A stretch of 64,000 bases of DNA from Allobosea sp. BK604 (GTDB lineage: Bacteria > Pseudomonadota > Alphaproteobacteria > Rhizobiales > Beijerinckiaceae). The position numbers were made by a program, and so were the translations under genes. Below the pieces are notes generated by a model. That model searched no databases, was not told the DNA's origin, and was given only the letters and a program-made list of their open reading frames with translations. Positions within the stretch are counted from its first letter, which is position 1, and each line of letters starts with the position of its first letter. The stretch is taken from NCBI RefSeq assembly GCF_004341515.1, contig NZ_SLZF01000008.1, positions 186,001 through 250,000 of the forward strand, given 5' to 3'. Below, in pieces: positions 44,928 through 55,283 of the stretch.

Positions 44928-45731
44928 ATGTACGCTTTCACCTATCATCGCCCGGCCACGGCGCGGCAGGCGGCCGGCCTGCTCGCCAAGAAGGAAGACG
45001 CCAAGCTGCTCGCCGGCGGCCACACCTTGCTGCCGACCATGAAGCAGCGCCTGGCCTCGCCGGCGCATCTGGTCGATCTCGGCGCCTGCGCCGATCTCAG
45101 GGGCATTGAGCGGAAGGGCCGCAATGTCGTCATCGGTGCGATGACGACCCATGCCGAGGTGGCGGATTCGGCGATCGTCAAGGAGGCGATCCCGGCGCTC
45201 GCCTTCCTCGCCGGCCATATCGGCGATCCGCATGTGCGCCATCGCGGCACGATCGGCGGCTCGGTCGCCAATAACGATCCGGCGGCGGACTATCCGTCGG
45301 CGCTGCTGGCGCTCGGCGCGACCGTCACCACCAACAAGCGCAAGCTGACGGCGGACGAGTTCTTCACCGGCCTCTACGAGACCGCGCTGGAGGAGGGCGA
45401 GATCATCACCAAGGTCTCCTTCCCGGTGGTCTCGAAGGCCGGCTATGCGAAGTTCCGCAACCCGGCTTCGCGCTATGCGCTGGTCGGCGTCTTCGTTGCC
45501 AAGCGCGGCTCGGATGTCCGCGTCGCCGTCACCGGGGCGGGCGAGGGCGGCGTCTTCCGCTGGCCCGAGGCCGAAACCGCGCTGGCGGGCCGCTTTGCCA
45601 CGAAGTCGCTCGACGGGCTGAAGCACAAGGCTGACGGCATCAACGGCGATATCCATGCCGATGCCGAGTATCGCGCCCATCTGATCGGAGTGATGGCCAA
45701 GCAGGCGGTGGCGCAGGCGACCGGGAAGTAA
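44928..45731 (+). CDS. coxM: CO-dehydrogenase-type FAD subunit CoxM
   Basis: This 267-aa FAD-binding subunit shows the pyrophosphate-binding stretch LLAGGHTLLPTMKQRLASPAHLVDLG and FLAGHIGDPHVRHRGTIGGSVANNDPAADYPSALLALGATV. It transfers electrons from CoxS to an external acceptor. It starts 17 bp after coxL with an AAGGA ribosome binding site. Normal length. Confidence 0.95.
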   Translation: MYAFTYHRPATARQAAGLLAKKEDAKLLAGGHTLLPTMKQRLASPAHLVDLGACADLRGIERKGRNVVIGAMTTHAEVADSAIVKEAIPALAFLAGHIGDPHVRHRGTIGGSVANNDPAADYPSALLALGATVTTNKRKLTADEFFTGLYETALEEGEIITKVSFPVVSKAGYAKFRNPASRYALVGVFVAKRGSDVRVAVTGAGEGGVFRWPEAETALAGRFATKSLDGLKHKADGINGDIHADAEYRAHLIGVMAKQAVAQATGK

Positions 45732-45754
45732 GCAGCCCGATGCGCAGCTAACCC

Positions 45755-46345
45755 ATGCGGTTCTGGGAGTTCGTCCTGGCTGCGCTCGTGGCCGAGATCA
45801 CTCCCGGGCCGAACATGGGCTATCTCGTGGCGCTCAGCCTCTCGCGCGGCAGGCGCGCCGGCATGGCGGCGGTGGCGGGCGTGGCGCTCGGGCTTGCGCT
45901 GCTGGGGCTCGCCGCGGCCTTCGGTTTCGCCTTCGTCAGCGAGAGGTTTCCGCTTGCGGCCGCGGCGCTCCGCTGGGGCGGCGTCGCCTATCTGTTCTGG
46001 CTGGCCTGGGACGCATGGCGCGAGCCGGACGCTGCGATGGCGCAGGACGAAGTCCGCCTGTCGTTCCGGCGCGGGCTGATCACGAACCTGCTCAACCCCA
46101 AGGCCGCAGTGTTCTATGTCGCGGTGATCCCGCTCTTCCTGCCGGTGCCGCCCGCGCGCGACGAAATCCTTTGGCTCACCGCGACCTTCGTCGTGATCGC
46201 GACCGCCATCCATGCAGCGCTGGTGCTCGGCGCGGATGCCGCGCGCAGCCTGCTCTTCGAGCCCTCACGCGAGCGCTTGATCCGGCGGGGGGCCGCTGTT
46301 GGAATGGCGCTCGTCGCCTTGTGGTTTGCCTGGTCGACGCGCTGA
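45755..46345 (+). CDS. LysE/RhtB family exporter
   Basis: This 196-aa membrane protein has about six transmembrane helices and the LysE/RhtB hallmarks: the N-terminal ITPGPNMGYLVALSLSRGRRAG, a coupling loop (GVAYLFWLAWDAWREP), and GLITNLLNPKAAVFYVAVIPLF. Members export amino acids or related metabolites. It starts 23 bp after coxM without a clear ribosome binding site and may be translated from the same mRNA. Confidence 0.88.
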   Translation: MRFWEFVLAALVAEITPGPNMGYLVALSLSRGRRAGMAAVAGVALGLALLGLAAAFGFAFVSERFPLAAAALRWGGVAYLFWLAWDAWREPDAAMAQDEVRLSFRRGLITNLLNPKAAVFYVAVIPLFLPVPPARDEILWLTATFVVIATAIHAALVLGADAARSLLFEPSRERLIRRGAAVGMALVALWFAWSTR

Positions 46346-46411
46346 TCGCCGGCGTTCCGACATGGGACTTCCATGGAGCCGGATCGCCGGGCGCGGCCGC
46401 GGCCATGTGCC

Positions 46412-46765
46412 TCAATAGAAGAAGCGTTCTTCGACGATCTTGCCGTTCTCGACGGTGTAGAGGCCGAACTCGTTCATCTTTCTCCGTTCGCCGCTCTCCT
46501 TGACGGTGACGTCGACATAGAAATTCACGACGAATTGATCGCCGTTGAAATAGGGGCCGTCGGCGGTCATCTCGTGGACCTCGTGATTGGCGACCCACCA
46601 TTCGCCCTTCTTGCGCACGGCGTCCTTACCGCGGCAGACGGCCATCGGACCGTCCATGCTCTCGTAGCTCACGATGGTGTCGGCGTTATAGGCGTTGCCC
46701 GCTTCGTCATGCTTGCCCTGCTTGAGCAGCGCGACGAAATCCTTGGCAAGCTCTCGCGTGGTCAT
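46412..46765 (-). CDS. SnoaL-like/ketosteroid isomerase-fold protein
   Basis: This 117-aa protein is a small alpha+beta barrel (RELAKDFVALLKQGKHDEAGNAYNADTIVSYESMDGPMAVCRGKDAVRKKGEWWVANHEVHEM, ending VENGKIVEERFFY), typical of SnoaL-like/NTF2-fold families. The conserved pocket Asp/His of ketosteroid isomerase is not clear, so no activity is inferred. The ATG follows GAGGAG. It lies opposite the cox genes. Confidence 0.85.
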   Translation of the reverse strand: MTTRELAKDFVALLKQGKHDEAGNAYNADTIVSYESMDGPMAVCRGKDAVRKKGEWWVANHEVHEMTADGPYFNGDQFVVNFYVDVTVKESGERRKMNEFGLYTVENGKIVEERFFY

Positions 46766-46937
46766 GGTCCATACTCCTCACTGGAAACGTCCCAGCCGGG
46801 TCATGCTCTGCTCCAACTGCGTCAGAGCAATGACCTCGTCAGAGCGATGGTTTGGCATGCCTTTCCTCGCTACGAAGGCCGCGCCAGATCGTCATGCGTC
46901 CCCGAGGACGCAAGATGGCGATCCAGCCCATTGTTAA

Positions 46938-46985
46938 AGCATCGGATCTTTCCGAGAACCGGATTCCACTTCCCGGTTCGATGCT
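46938..46985. repeat. Dispersed palindrome (family A) before coxD
   Basis: AGCATCG (46938-46944) pairs with CGATGCT (46979-46985) around an inner dyad (GAGAACCGG with CCCGGTTC). It matches the pattern of the palindromes near rpsD and at 54.6 kb and ends 13 bp before the coxD ATG. Confidence 0.65.
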
Positions 46986-46998
46986 CTAGAGGTCGGTC

Positions 46999-47919
46999 AT
47001 GCTGACATCGTCCCGCATCCCCAATTCGATCGACGCCACGCTGGCGCTGCTGCAGGCGCAGGGCTATGTCGCCGACCGGGCGCTCGCGACCGTGCTCTTC
47101 TTGGCCCTGCGCATGAAGCGGCCGCTGCTGCTGGAGGGCGAGGCCGGCACCGGCAAGACCGAGATCGCCAAGGTGCTTGCCGCGGGCCTCGGCCGCCGGC
47201 TGATCCGGCTGCAATGCTATGAGGGACTCGATCTCGCCTCGGCCGTCTACGAGTGGAACTATGCCGGGCAGATGATGGCGATCCGCCTGGCGGAGGCGGG
47301 TGGCGCGGCCGGTGATCGCGAGCGGCTCGAATCCGACTTGTTCTCCGAGCGCTATCTGGTCAAGCGGCCGCTGCTGCAGGCGCTCGAACCGCAGGAGGGC
47401 GGGGCGCCGATCCTCCTGATCGACGAGCTCGACCGCACGGACGAAGCCTTCGAGGCCTTCCTGCTCGAGGTGCTGGCCGATGCGCAGGTGACGATCCCCG
47501 AGCTCGGCACGGTGAAGGCGGCCGAGCCGCCGATCGTGATCCTGACCTCGAACCGCACCCGCGAGATCCATGACGCGCTGAAGCGGCGCTGCCTCTACCA
47601 TTGGGTCGGGTATCCCGACTCAGCCCGCGAGCTCGCCATCCTGAAGGCGCGTGCGCCCATGGCGCCGGCGAAGCTGGCGAAGCAGGTCGTCGCCTTCGTG
47701 CAGGCGATCCGCAAGGAGGAGCTGTTCAAGGCGCCGGGCGTCGCCGAGACCCTGGACTGGGCGAGCGCGCTGGTCGAGCTCGATGCGGTGGCGCTCGACC
47801 CGGCGATCGTCTCCGACACGCTGGGTGCCCTGCTCAAATATCAGGACGATATCCAGGCGATGCAGGGCTCGAAGGTGAAGGAGCTTCTGGATCAGGTGAA
47901 GACCGAGGCGCGGGCCTAG
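46999..47919 (+). CDS. coxD: MoxR-type AAA+ ATPase CoxD
   Basis: This 306-aa AAA+ ATPase has Walker A EGEAGTGKTEIA, Walker B PILLIDELDR, sensor region ILTSNRTREIHDALKRRCLYHW and arginine-finger features. CoxD with the VWA partner CoxE inserts the metal or sulfur of the CO-dehydrogenase-type centre. Its stop codon TAG at 47917-47919 is partly made by the left end of the inverted-repeat element that follows, so the native C-terminus may have been altered by insertion. Confidence 0.93.
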   Translation: MLTSSRIPNSIDATLALLQAQGYVADRALATVLFLALRMKRPLLLEGEAGTGKTEIAKVLAAGLGRRLIRLQCYEGLDLASAVYEWNYAGQMMAIRLAEAGGAAGDRERLESDLFSERYLVKRPLLQALEPQEGGAPILLIDELDRTDEAFEAFLLEVLADAQVTIPELGTVKAAEPPIVILTSNRTREIHDALKRRCLYHWVGYPDSARELAILKARAPMAPAKLAKQVVAFVQAIRKEELFKAPGVAETLDWASALVELDAVALDPAIVSDTLGALLKYQDDIQAMQGSKVKELLDQVKTEARA

Positions 47920-48183
47920 GGTCTGTCCTCATATTGGAGGGTGTCGTGATCGGGCCAAAATGGCCGAGTGCAAGGAGGAGCCCGCCGCCCGATGCCCCAG
48001 GCATCGGGCAAGGGACCGACGCGGCAGTCGGCCATTTTCGCCCGACCCCGAACGGGCGCGGGCCTTTTGCCCGGCTGGTGCGTCGCGCGGCCTTGCAAAC
48101 CGCGCGGTTTGCGGCGGCCACGCTCCTGCCCGCCGGGCAAAATGCCTCGCGTCGCGACACCCTCCAATATGAGTACAGACCCT
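47918..48183. mobile_element. 266-bp MITE-like element with 29-bp terminal inverted repeats
   Basis: The left end AGGGTCTGTCCTCATATTGG... (47918-47946) and the right end (48155-48183) are inverted copies matching at 28 of 29 positions. The interior is itself rich in dyads (GGCCAAAATGGCC, GGGCCTTTTGCCC, CCGGGCAAAATGCC) and encodes no protein. No clear target-site duplication is seen. The element forms part of the coxD stop codon at its left end and separates coxD from the NTF2-like gene. Confidence 0.75.
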
Positions 48184-48197
48184 GGGGTCTGCTGCTC

Positions 48198-48285
48198 GTC
48201 ATGGTCGACCTTGTGTCGACCATCCACGTCTTTCCTTTCATCCGCGTCGCAAGGCGTGGATGCTCGGGACAAGCCCGAGCATGAC
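48198..48285. repeat. Dispersed repeat family C, copy 2
   Basis: It begins GTCATGGTCGACCTTGTGTC and ends GGGACAAGCCCGAGCATGAC, the same ends as the copy at 13818-13908. It lies 15 bp after the inverted-repeat element and ends 10 bp before the next ATG. The 376 bp between coxD and the NTF2-like gene (47920-48295) are wholly taken up by this repeat and the preceding element. Confidence 0.7.
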
Positions 48286-48295
48286 GGAGTGAGCC

Positions 48296-48670
48296 ATGAA
48301 CGACGATATCAAGGCGATCGAAGTGGCGACCTGGACCTATCTCGACGGGCTCTATGAAGGCGATGTCGAGAAGCTGGGCTCCGTGTTCCACCCGACCAGC
48401 GCACTGACGCAATCGCTCGACGGCGAGCTGAAGATCGTGCCGCGCGAGGAGTGGTTCAACGCAGTGCGCAACCGGGCCGCGCCCAAGGCCGCCGGGTTGG
48501 AGCGCGGCGACCATGTCCTGGCGATCGACCTGGTCGGACCAAGCATGGCGCTGGTCAAGGTCAAGTGCCAGATGCCGCCGCGTTATTTCACCGACCTGCT
48601 CTCCTTCCTGAAAGTCGATGGCAAATGGGTGGTGGCACAGAAGGTGTTCATGACCGAGACGAGGGCGTGA
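48296..48670 (+). CDS. NTF2-like/putative lumazine-binding family protein
   Basis: This 124-aa protein (EVATWTYLDGLYEGDVEKLGSVFHPTSALTQSLDGELKIVPREEWFNAVRNR) fits the small NTF2-fold group named putative lumazine-binding. It may bind a small ligand; no reaction is known. GGAG lies upstream of the ATG. It sits between coxD and coxE, an unusual place because these two are often adjacent. Confidence 0.8.
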   Translation: MNDDIKAIEVATWTYLDGLYEGDVEKLGSVFHPTSALTQSLDGELKIVPREEWFNAVRNRAAPKAAGLERGDHVLAIDLVGPSMALVKVKCQMPPRYFTDLLSFLKVDGKWVVAQKVFMTETRA

Positions 48671-48724
48671 GCGGTTTTCCGCGACATCACGGTCGGCCCC
48701 GAGCATGACGGCTTTAGCCTCCGC

Positions 48725-49924
48725 ATGACCGGCAAGCTCGCCGAGAACATCGCCTATTTCGGCCGCGCGCTGCGCGTTGCCGGCGTCAAGGTCGGGCCGG
48801 GCGCGGTGGTCGAGGCGGTCGAGGCCCTGGCCGATGGTGCGCTCGGGCGGCGCGAGGATGTCTATTGGGCGCTGCACGCGATCTTCGTGAAGCGCCATGA
48901 GGACACTGTGATCTACGACCAGGCCTTCCGGCTGTTCTGGCGGCGGAGGGCGCTGATCGAGAAGCTGATGGCGCAGATGTCGCCGATCGCGCCCGGCGGC
49001 GAGAGCAAGCCGGAAAAGGCCGAGGCCGGCGCGCTGCGCGTCGCGGAAGCCTTCACGCCGCCGGACCAGGATCGCGGCGAGCCGACCGAGCTGACCGAGC
49101 TCACCGCGCGGCTGACGGTCTCGGATCGCGAGATGCTGAAATCGCGCGACTTTGCTCAGATGAGCGCGGCCGAGCTCGCCCGGGCGAAGCAACTCATCGC
49201 CGAATTGCGCCTGCCCGACGACATGGTGCCGACCCGGCGCTTCCAGGCCGCCCATCTCGGCGCCCGCATCGACCCGCGCCGGACTTTTCGGCGCTCGCTC
49301 AGGGGCGGTGGCGCCTCGATCGACCTTGCCTTCCGTGAACGAGCGCAGGTGCATCCGCCGGTGGTGGCGCTGGTCGATATCTCCGGCTCGATGGCGGAGT
49401 ATTCGCGCATCTTCCTGCATTTCCTGCATGCGCTGACCGAGAAGCGGCGGCGCGTGCATTCCTTTGTCTTCGGCACGCGGCTGACCAATGTCACGCGCAT
49501 GCTCCGCGCCCGCGATCCCGACGAGGCGCTGGCGCTGGCCGGCAAGGCCGCGCCGGATTGGGAGGGCGGCACCCGCATCGCCACTGCGCTGCATGCGTTC
49601 AACCGGGTCTGGTCGCGGCGCGTGCTGACGGGCGGTGCGGTGGTGCTGCTCTTCACCGATGGGCTGGAGCGACATCTCGACGACGAGCTCGGCTTCGAGA
49701 TGGACCGGCTGCAGCGCTCCTGCCGGCAACTGGTCTGGCTCAATCCGCTGCTGCGCTATGACGGCTTCGAGGCGCGCGCCAGCGGTATCCGAGCGATGCT
49801 GCCGCATGTCGACTCGTTCAGGCCGATCCACAACCTCGCCGCCATGGCCGATCTCTGTGCCGCGCTCGCGCCGGATGCGGGGCGGGAAGGCGATCCGCGC
49901 GCCTGGTTGAAGAAGGCCGGGTAG
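48725..49924 (+). CDS. coxE: VWA-domain protein CoxE
   Basis: This 399-aa protein has an N-terminal helical region and a C-terminal von Willebrand A domain with an intact metal-ion-dependent adhesion motif (ALVDISGSMAEYSR) and GGTRIATALHAFNR, VVLLFTDGLERHL. CoxE partners MoxR-type CoxD in maturing the molybdenum enzyme. The start at 48725 is 54 bp after the NTF2-like gene. Confidence 0.93.
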   Translation: MTGKLAENIAYFGRALRVAGVKVGPGAVVEAVEALADGALGRREDVYWALHAIFVKRHEDTVIYDQAFRLFWRRRALIEKLMAQMSPIAPGGESKPEKAEAGALRVAEAFTPPDQDRGEPTELTELTARLTVSDREMLKSRDFAQMSAAELARAKQLIAELRLPDDMVPTRRFQAAHLGARIDPRRTFRRSLRGGGASIDLAFRERAQVHPPVVALVDISGSMAEYSRIFLHFLHALTEKRRRVHSFVFGTRLTNVTRMLRARDPDEALALAGKAAPDWEGGTRIATALHAFNRVWSRRVLTGGAVVLLFTDGLERHLDDELGFEMDRLQRSCRQLVWLNPLLRYDGFEARASGIRAMLPHVDSFRPIHNLAAMADLCAALAPDAGREGDPRAWLKKAG

Positions 49925-50085
49925 GCCGCCCGGAGGTGGCGCAGATGGATTTCACTGCGCGGTGATGACGCGCTGGTTTTGATCTCTTTCGGCGAAAAGA
50001 TTCGGAAGCATTTTCCACCAGACCGATGCCATAACGCAGGCCGACCGTGCTGGCCATCATGGCTTGCTGCCGAGCGGAGCTTGAC

Positions 50086-51114
50086 ATGATCGACCGTAGA
50101 ACCCTGCTCGCCCTGGCAGCTGGCACAATGGCTGGGATAGGCCCTGGCTTCGCCCAGAACACGCCGCTGCGCATCGGTTATGTGCCGGTCATCGGGGCAA
50201 GCGCCCTGTTCGTCCTGGCCGGGGACGGATCGGCGCGCGAGGCCGGGCTCGATCTGAAGCTGAGCAAGTTCGATTCGGGTCCGAACGCCATCCAGGCCTT
50301 TGCTTCCGGCACGCTCGATATCCTGGTCATCGGGGTCGCTCCGGTTGCCGTCGCCCGCGCCCGCGGGCTCGAGGCTTCGGTCATCGCTGCCGCCGCCGTC
50401 GGTGGCTCTGCCTTCGTGGCCGGCCCGGCACTTGCCAAGGCCTTCGCCGAAAACGGCAACGACCCGGCCAAAGCCTTCGCGGCCTTCAGGGCCGCGACCG
50501 GCCGCAAGGCCAAGCTGGGCACATTGCCGCCGGGCGGCGTGCCGACAGTCGCGCTCCATCACTGGCTCTGGAAGGTGGGCAAGGTCGATCGGGCCGATAT
50601 CGAGATCGCCAATATGGGCATCGAGGTGGTGCAGCAGGCCATGCTGACCGGCGCCATCGATGGTGGCACGCTGCTCGAGCCCTCGGCCACGCTGGTGCCG
50701 GAGCGGGACCCGCGCATTAGGCGCATCGTCAATGCGCCGGACATGTTCCCGAACATTCCGGGCGTCGTCGTCGCTGCCTCGGGGAGCCTCCTCAAGAGCC
50801 GCTCTGATGTGGCCGAGCGTTTCGTCGGCCTGTTCCACAGGGCGACCGAGCAGGTTCGCGACGAGCCCGCCAAGGCGGCGCCGCATGTGCTCGCCGCTCT
50901 CGGCGGCGGCCTCGTCGCCGAGGCGACGATCGCGCGAGCTCTTGCCTCGCCGGCGGTGAGCTTCGTCAACGATCCCGCCAGCATCCGCAAGGCGACGGAA
51001 GAATTACTCGCCTATCAGGTCGAGCTAGGCGATTTTCCGCAAGCGCCGTCGCTCGACGGTCTATTCGATCAGGCGCTCTACGCGCGCGGCGTCAAGACAG
51101 CGGCGACGCGCTGA
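50086..51114 (+). CDS. ABC transporter substrate-binding protein, NMT1/SsuA-like
   Basis: This 342-aa protein has a leader MIDRRTLLALAAGTMAGIGPGFAQ (Tat- or Sec-like) and the periplasmic-binding fold of the nitrate/sulfonate/taurine/thiamine-precursor group (LRIGYVPVIGASALFVLAGDG, FDSGPNAIQAFASGTLDILVIG, GTLPPGGVPTVALHHWL). No permease or ATPase gene adjoins it, so its transporter must be elsewhere. It lies within the cox/xdhC stretch. Substrate unknown. Confidence 0.85.
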   Translation: MIDRRTLLALAAGTMAGIGPGFAQNTPLRIGYVPVIGASALFVLAGDGSAREAGLDLKLSKFDSGPNAIQAFASGTLDILVIGVAPVAVARARGLEASVIAAAAVGGSAFVAGPALAKAFAENGNDPAKAFAAFRAATGRKAKLGTLPPGGVPTVALHHWLWKVGKVDRADIEIANMGIEVVQQAMLTGAIDGGTLLEPSATLVPERDPRIRRIVNAPDMFPNIPGVVVAASGSLLKSRSDVAERFVGLFHRATEQVRDEPAKAAPHVLAALGGGLVAEATIARALASPAVSFVNDPASIRKATEELLAYQVELGDFPQAPSLDGLFDQALYARGVKTAATR

Positions 51115-51342
51115 GCGACGCACGATCGCTGTTCCTATCGTCGGAGAGACGCACCCCGGGCTCGGCGAACAGCCGGGGCTGGCGTCGAGTAGCAATAGCG
51201 AAATCGTCATCGCCGCTCGCGATTGTGGACGGTGCGTCATGCTCTGCATGCTCGAAACCAGCGGCAGATATGCTTAAGTAGGCGGGCCTCACGGCGCGCC
51301 TGCGCATATGATGCGCGCTTGGCCGATTTGGGATCGACGATC

Positions 51343-51681
51343 ATGATCAGCACCGATACCGACATCCTCGCCACCGCCGAAACCTGGGCGAAGGACGGGC
51401 GCGGCGTCGCGCTCGCCACGGTGATCGAAACCTGGGGGTCGGCACCGCGGCCGGTGGGCTCGCATCTCGTCATCGACGGGGAGGGCAATTTCCTCGGTTC
51501 GGTCTCGGGCGGCTGCGTCGAGGGCGCCGTCGTCACCGAGGCGGTCGAGGTCATCGCCGACGGCAAGGCGCGCACGCTCGAATTCGGCGTCGCCGACGAG
51601 ACGGCCTGGAAGGTCGGGCTCTCCTGCGGCGGGCGGATCAAGGTCTATGTCGAGCGAATCCTGGTCGAGAAGGTGAACTGA
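51343..51681 (+). CDS. XdhC/CoxI N-terminal domain protein
   Basis: This 112-aa protein is only the N-terminal XdhC_CoxI domain (ETWAKDGRGVALATVIETWGSAPRPVGSHLVIDGEGNFLGSVSGGCVEGAVV). XdhC-type chaperones bind the molybdenum cofactor, promote its sulfuration and insert it into the hydroxylase. The C-terminal Rossmann domain is encoded separately at 52320-53012. Its TGA overlaps the next ATG by 1 nt (TGATG). Confidence 0.88.
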   Translation: MISTDTDILATAETWAKDGRGVALATVIETWGSAPRPVGSHLVIDGEGNFLGSVSGGCVEGAVVTEAVEVIADGKARTLEFGVADETAWKVGLSCGGRIKVYVERILVEKVN

Positions 51682-52316
51682 TGGCGTCCTGGGAAACACT
51701 CACCGCCTTCGCGATCCTGACGCTCGCCGTTGCCTATTTCCCGGGACCGGCGCTGCTCTACACGGCCGCGCAGACCATCGCCCATGGCCGGCGCGCCGGC
51801 TTCATGGCGATGCTCGGCATCCATCTCGGTTGCTATGTCCACGTCGTCGCGGCGGCCTTCGGCCTTTCGGCCGTGTTCCAGCATGTGCCGGAACTCTACA
51901 TGGCGGTGAAGCTCGCCGGCGCGCTCTACCTGGTCTGGCTCGGCATCGGCATGATCCGCTCCAAGCTCGGCGGGGCAGGCGAGGATGTCGTGATGGCGCC
52001 GCCCAAGACGGTGAAGCGGGCGCTGCGTGATTCCTTCATCGTCGAGGTCCTGAACCCGAAGGTCGCGCTGTTCTTCATCGCGCTCCTGCCGCAGTTCGTC
52101 GATCCGGCCGCCGCGCTGCCGGTCTGGGCGCAGTTCCTGGTCCTCGGCATGATCGTGAATTTTGCCTTTTCCTCGGCCGATTTCTTGACGGTGCTCGGTG
52201 CCTCGGCCGTGATCCAGACGATGAAGAAGACCAAGGCCGGCTTCGCCTTCGGCCGCTGGCTCGGCGGTTCGCTGATGATCGGACTTGGGCTGAAACTCGC
52301 GACCGACAAGGGCTGA
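51681..52316 (+). CDS. LysE family translocator inserted between xdhC parts
   Basis: This 211-aa membrane protein has six predicted helices and the LysE motifs (AVAYFPGPALLYTAAQTIAHGRRAGFMAMLGIHLG, LYLVWLGIGMIRSK, SFIVEVLNPKVALFFIALLPQFV). It overlaps the XdhC N-domain gene by 1 nt and ends 3 nt before the XdhC C-domain gene, so it is translationally coupled on both sides. It is the second LysE-type gene of the cluster. Substrate unknown. Confidence 0.88.
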   Translation: MASWETLTAFAILTLAVAYFPGPALLYTAAQTIAHGRRAGFMAMLGIHLGCYVHVVAAAFGLSAVFQHVPELYMAVKLAGALYLVWLGIGMIRSKLGGAGEDVVMAPPKTVKRALRDSFIVEVLNPKVALFFIALLPQFVDPAAALPVWAQFLVLGMIVNFAFSSADFLTVLGASAVIQTMKKTKAGFAFGRWLGGSLMIGLGLKLATDKG

Positions 52317-52319
52317 GCG

Positions 52320-53008
52320 ATGGATCTCGGCCTGCTTTCAGCCCTCAATTCCGAGCGCGCCGCCCGCCGCGCGACGGTGCTCGTCACCGATACCTCGAAT
52401 GGTGTGCAAAGGCTGGTGAAGGAGGTGGATATCGCCACCGATCCGCTGGCCGCGCTTCTCGACAAGCAATTGCGCAGCGGCAAGAGCGGCGCCGTCGCGA
52501 CCGAGGACTCCAGCTATTTCCTGACCGTGCAGGCGCCGCCGCCTCGCGTCGTCGTCACCGGCGCGGTGCATATCTCCCAGGCGATGGCGCCGATGGCGCG
52601 GCTGCTCGATCTCGATCTGACGATCGTCGATCCGCGCACGGCTTTCGCCACGCCGGAGCGCTTTCCCGGCGTGACGCTGCTGCCCGAATGGCCCGATGAG
52701 GCGATCGGCAAGATCGGGCTCGACAGCTATACCGCCTTCGTCGCCCTGACCCATGATCCGAAGATCGACGATCCCGGGTTGGAGGCGGCGCTGCGTTCCG
52801 CCTGCTTCTATATCGGCGCGCTCGGCAGCCGGAAGACGCATGGCCGCCGGGTCGAGCGCCTAGTGGCGGCAGGCTTCGACGAAGCTTCGCTCGCGCGCAT
52901 TCATGCGCCGATCGGGCTCGATATCGGGGCCGTCTCACCGGCCGAGATCGCGCTCGCCATCCTTGGCGAAATCGTCAGCACATTGCGCGGACCGCGCCGG
53001 CAGACATC

Positions 53009-53012
<4 letters not shown>
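52320..53012 (+). CDS. XdhC C-terminal (Rossmann) domain protein
   Basis: This 230-aa protein holds the C-terminal XdhC Rossmann domain (VVVTGAVHISQAMAPMARLLDLDLTIVDPRTAFATPERF, DSYTAFVALTHDPKIDDPGLEAAL, FYIGALGSRKTHGRRVERL, IGLDIGAVSPAEIALAILGEIV). A partial N-terminal half domain is also present. It presumably works with the separate N-domain protein. Its stop overlaps the next start by 4 nt (ATGA). Confidence 0.9.
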
Positions 53013-54610
<1,598 letters not shown>

Positions 54611-54657
54611 CGCATCGACCCGAAAAGTGGATTGCGGTTTTCGGAAAAGCCGATGCG
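54611..54657. repeat. Dispersed palindrome (family A) abutting the stop of the fusion gene
   Basis: CGCATCG (54611-54617) pairs with CGATGCG (54651-54657) around an inner CCCGAAAAGTGG / CGGTTTTCGG dyad. It starts on the base after the stop codon and may terminate the cox maturation operon. The rest of 54658-54830 shows nothing recognisable. Confidence 0.65.
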
Positions 54658-54833
54658 AAAACAGGAAGCTGGATCACCGGACCGGATCGATATCCCGTCC
54701 GATGATCCAGTGCCGGCCAGTGCGTGTCCGCGAGCGCAGTCGGGCAAGCTCTACCGGTTTCCCCGTGATCAAACGCCGCGCACGCCGCCCGACATCGACG
54801 GCCGCGATTGCTCACCGCCACAGGCCATGATTG

Positions 54834-54864
54834 CAAAAACTTGACGGGGCCTTGCAAGTTTTTG
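54834..54864 (+). promoter_or_regulatory. 10-bp dyad upstream of usg
   Basis: CAAAAACTTG (54834-54843) and CAAGTTTTTG (54855-54864) are perfect inverted copies with an 11-nt spacer. They lie 70-100 bp upstream of the usg ATG, in the promoter or leader region. No T-tract follows, so an operator or leader hairpin is likely. Confidence 0.5.
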
Positions 54865-54934
54865 TTAACCAACGGAGCGCAACCTCAAGAAATCGGCTAA
54901 GCTTTCATCGCGTGGTGACGCAGGAGGATTGGCG

Positions 54935-55204
54935 ATGGTGTCAGAGGACTTCATTCGGCAACTCAAGGGCTACGGGCTGACGACGGCGACAATCCTCTAT
55001 CGCATGCCTGACCATCCGCTCGTCCTGCAGACCTTCATCTGGCAGCACTATGATCTGGCGCCACGTTTTCCGGTGCTGCACGATTTCCTCGACTTCTGGA
55101 AGCGCGAGCTCGACGGGCCGCTGCACTCGGTCACCGTCGCGCATGCGCGGCTGATCCGGCCGGCCGAGATCGTGAATGTGAATGGCGTGCTGACCTTGCA
55201 TTGA
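54935..55204 (+). CDS. usg: Usg family protein
   Basis: The 89-aa protein (VSEDFIRQLKGYGLTTATILYRMPDHPLVLQTFIWQHYDLAPRFPVLHDFLDFWKRELDGPLHSV) is the Usg protein of alphaproteobacteria, first seen upstream of trpF in Caulobacter. Its biochemical function is unknown. ATG at 54935 has CAGGAGG spaced 7 nt upstream. No trp genes follow here. Confidence 0.92.
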   Translation: MVSEDFIRQLKGYGLTTATILYRMPDHPLVLQTFIWQHYDLAPRFPVLHDFLDFWKRELDGPLHSVTVAHARLIRPAEIVNVNGVLTLH

Positions 55205-55283
55205 AACTCTGCGCTGCCCGCCCTTGTTGCGGCAAGCGAGCACGTGGTAGGCCGCTGCTCCCGCCACGGCTTGGCCACTACGC

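Noticed and set aside
47834-49831. 665-codon minus-strand frame spanning the inverted-repeat element and coxE
   Set aside because: It crosses the coxD end, the element, the NTF2-like gene and coxE without any family pattern.
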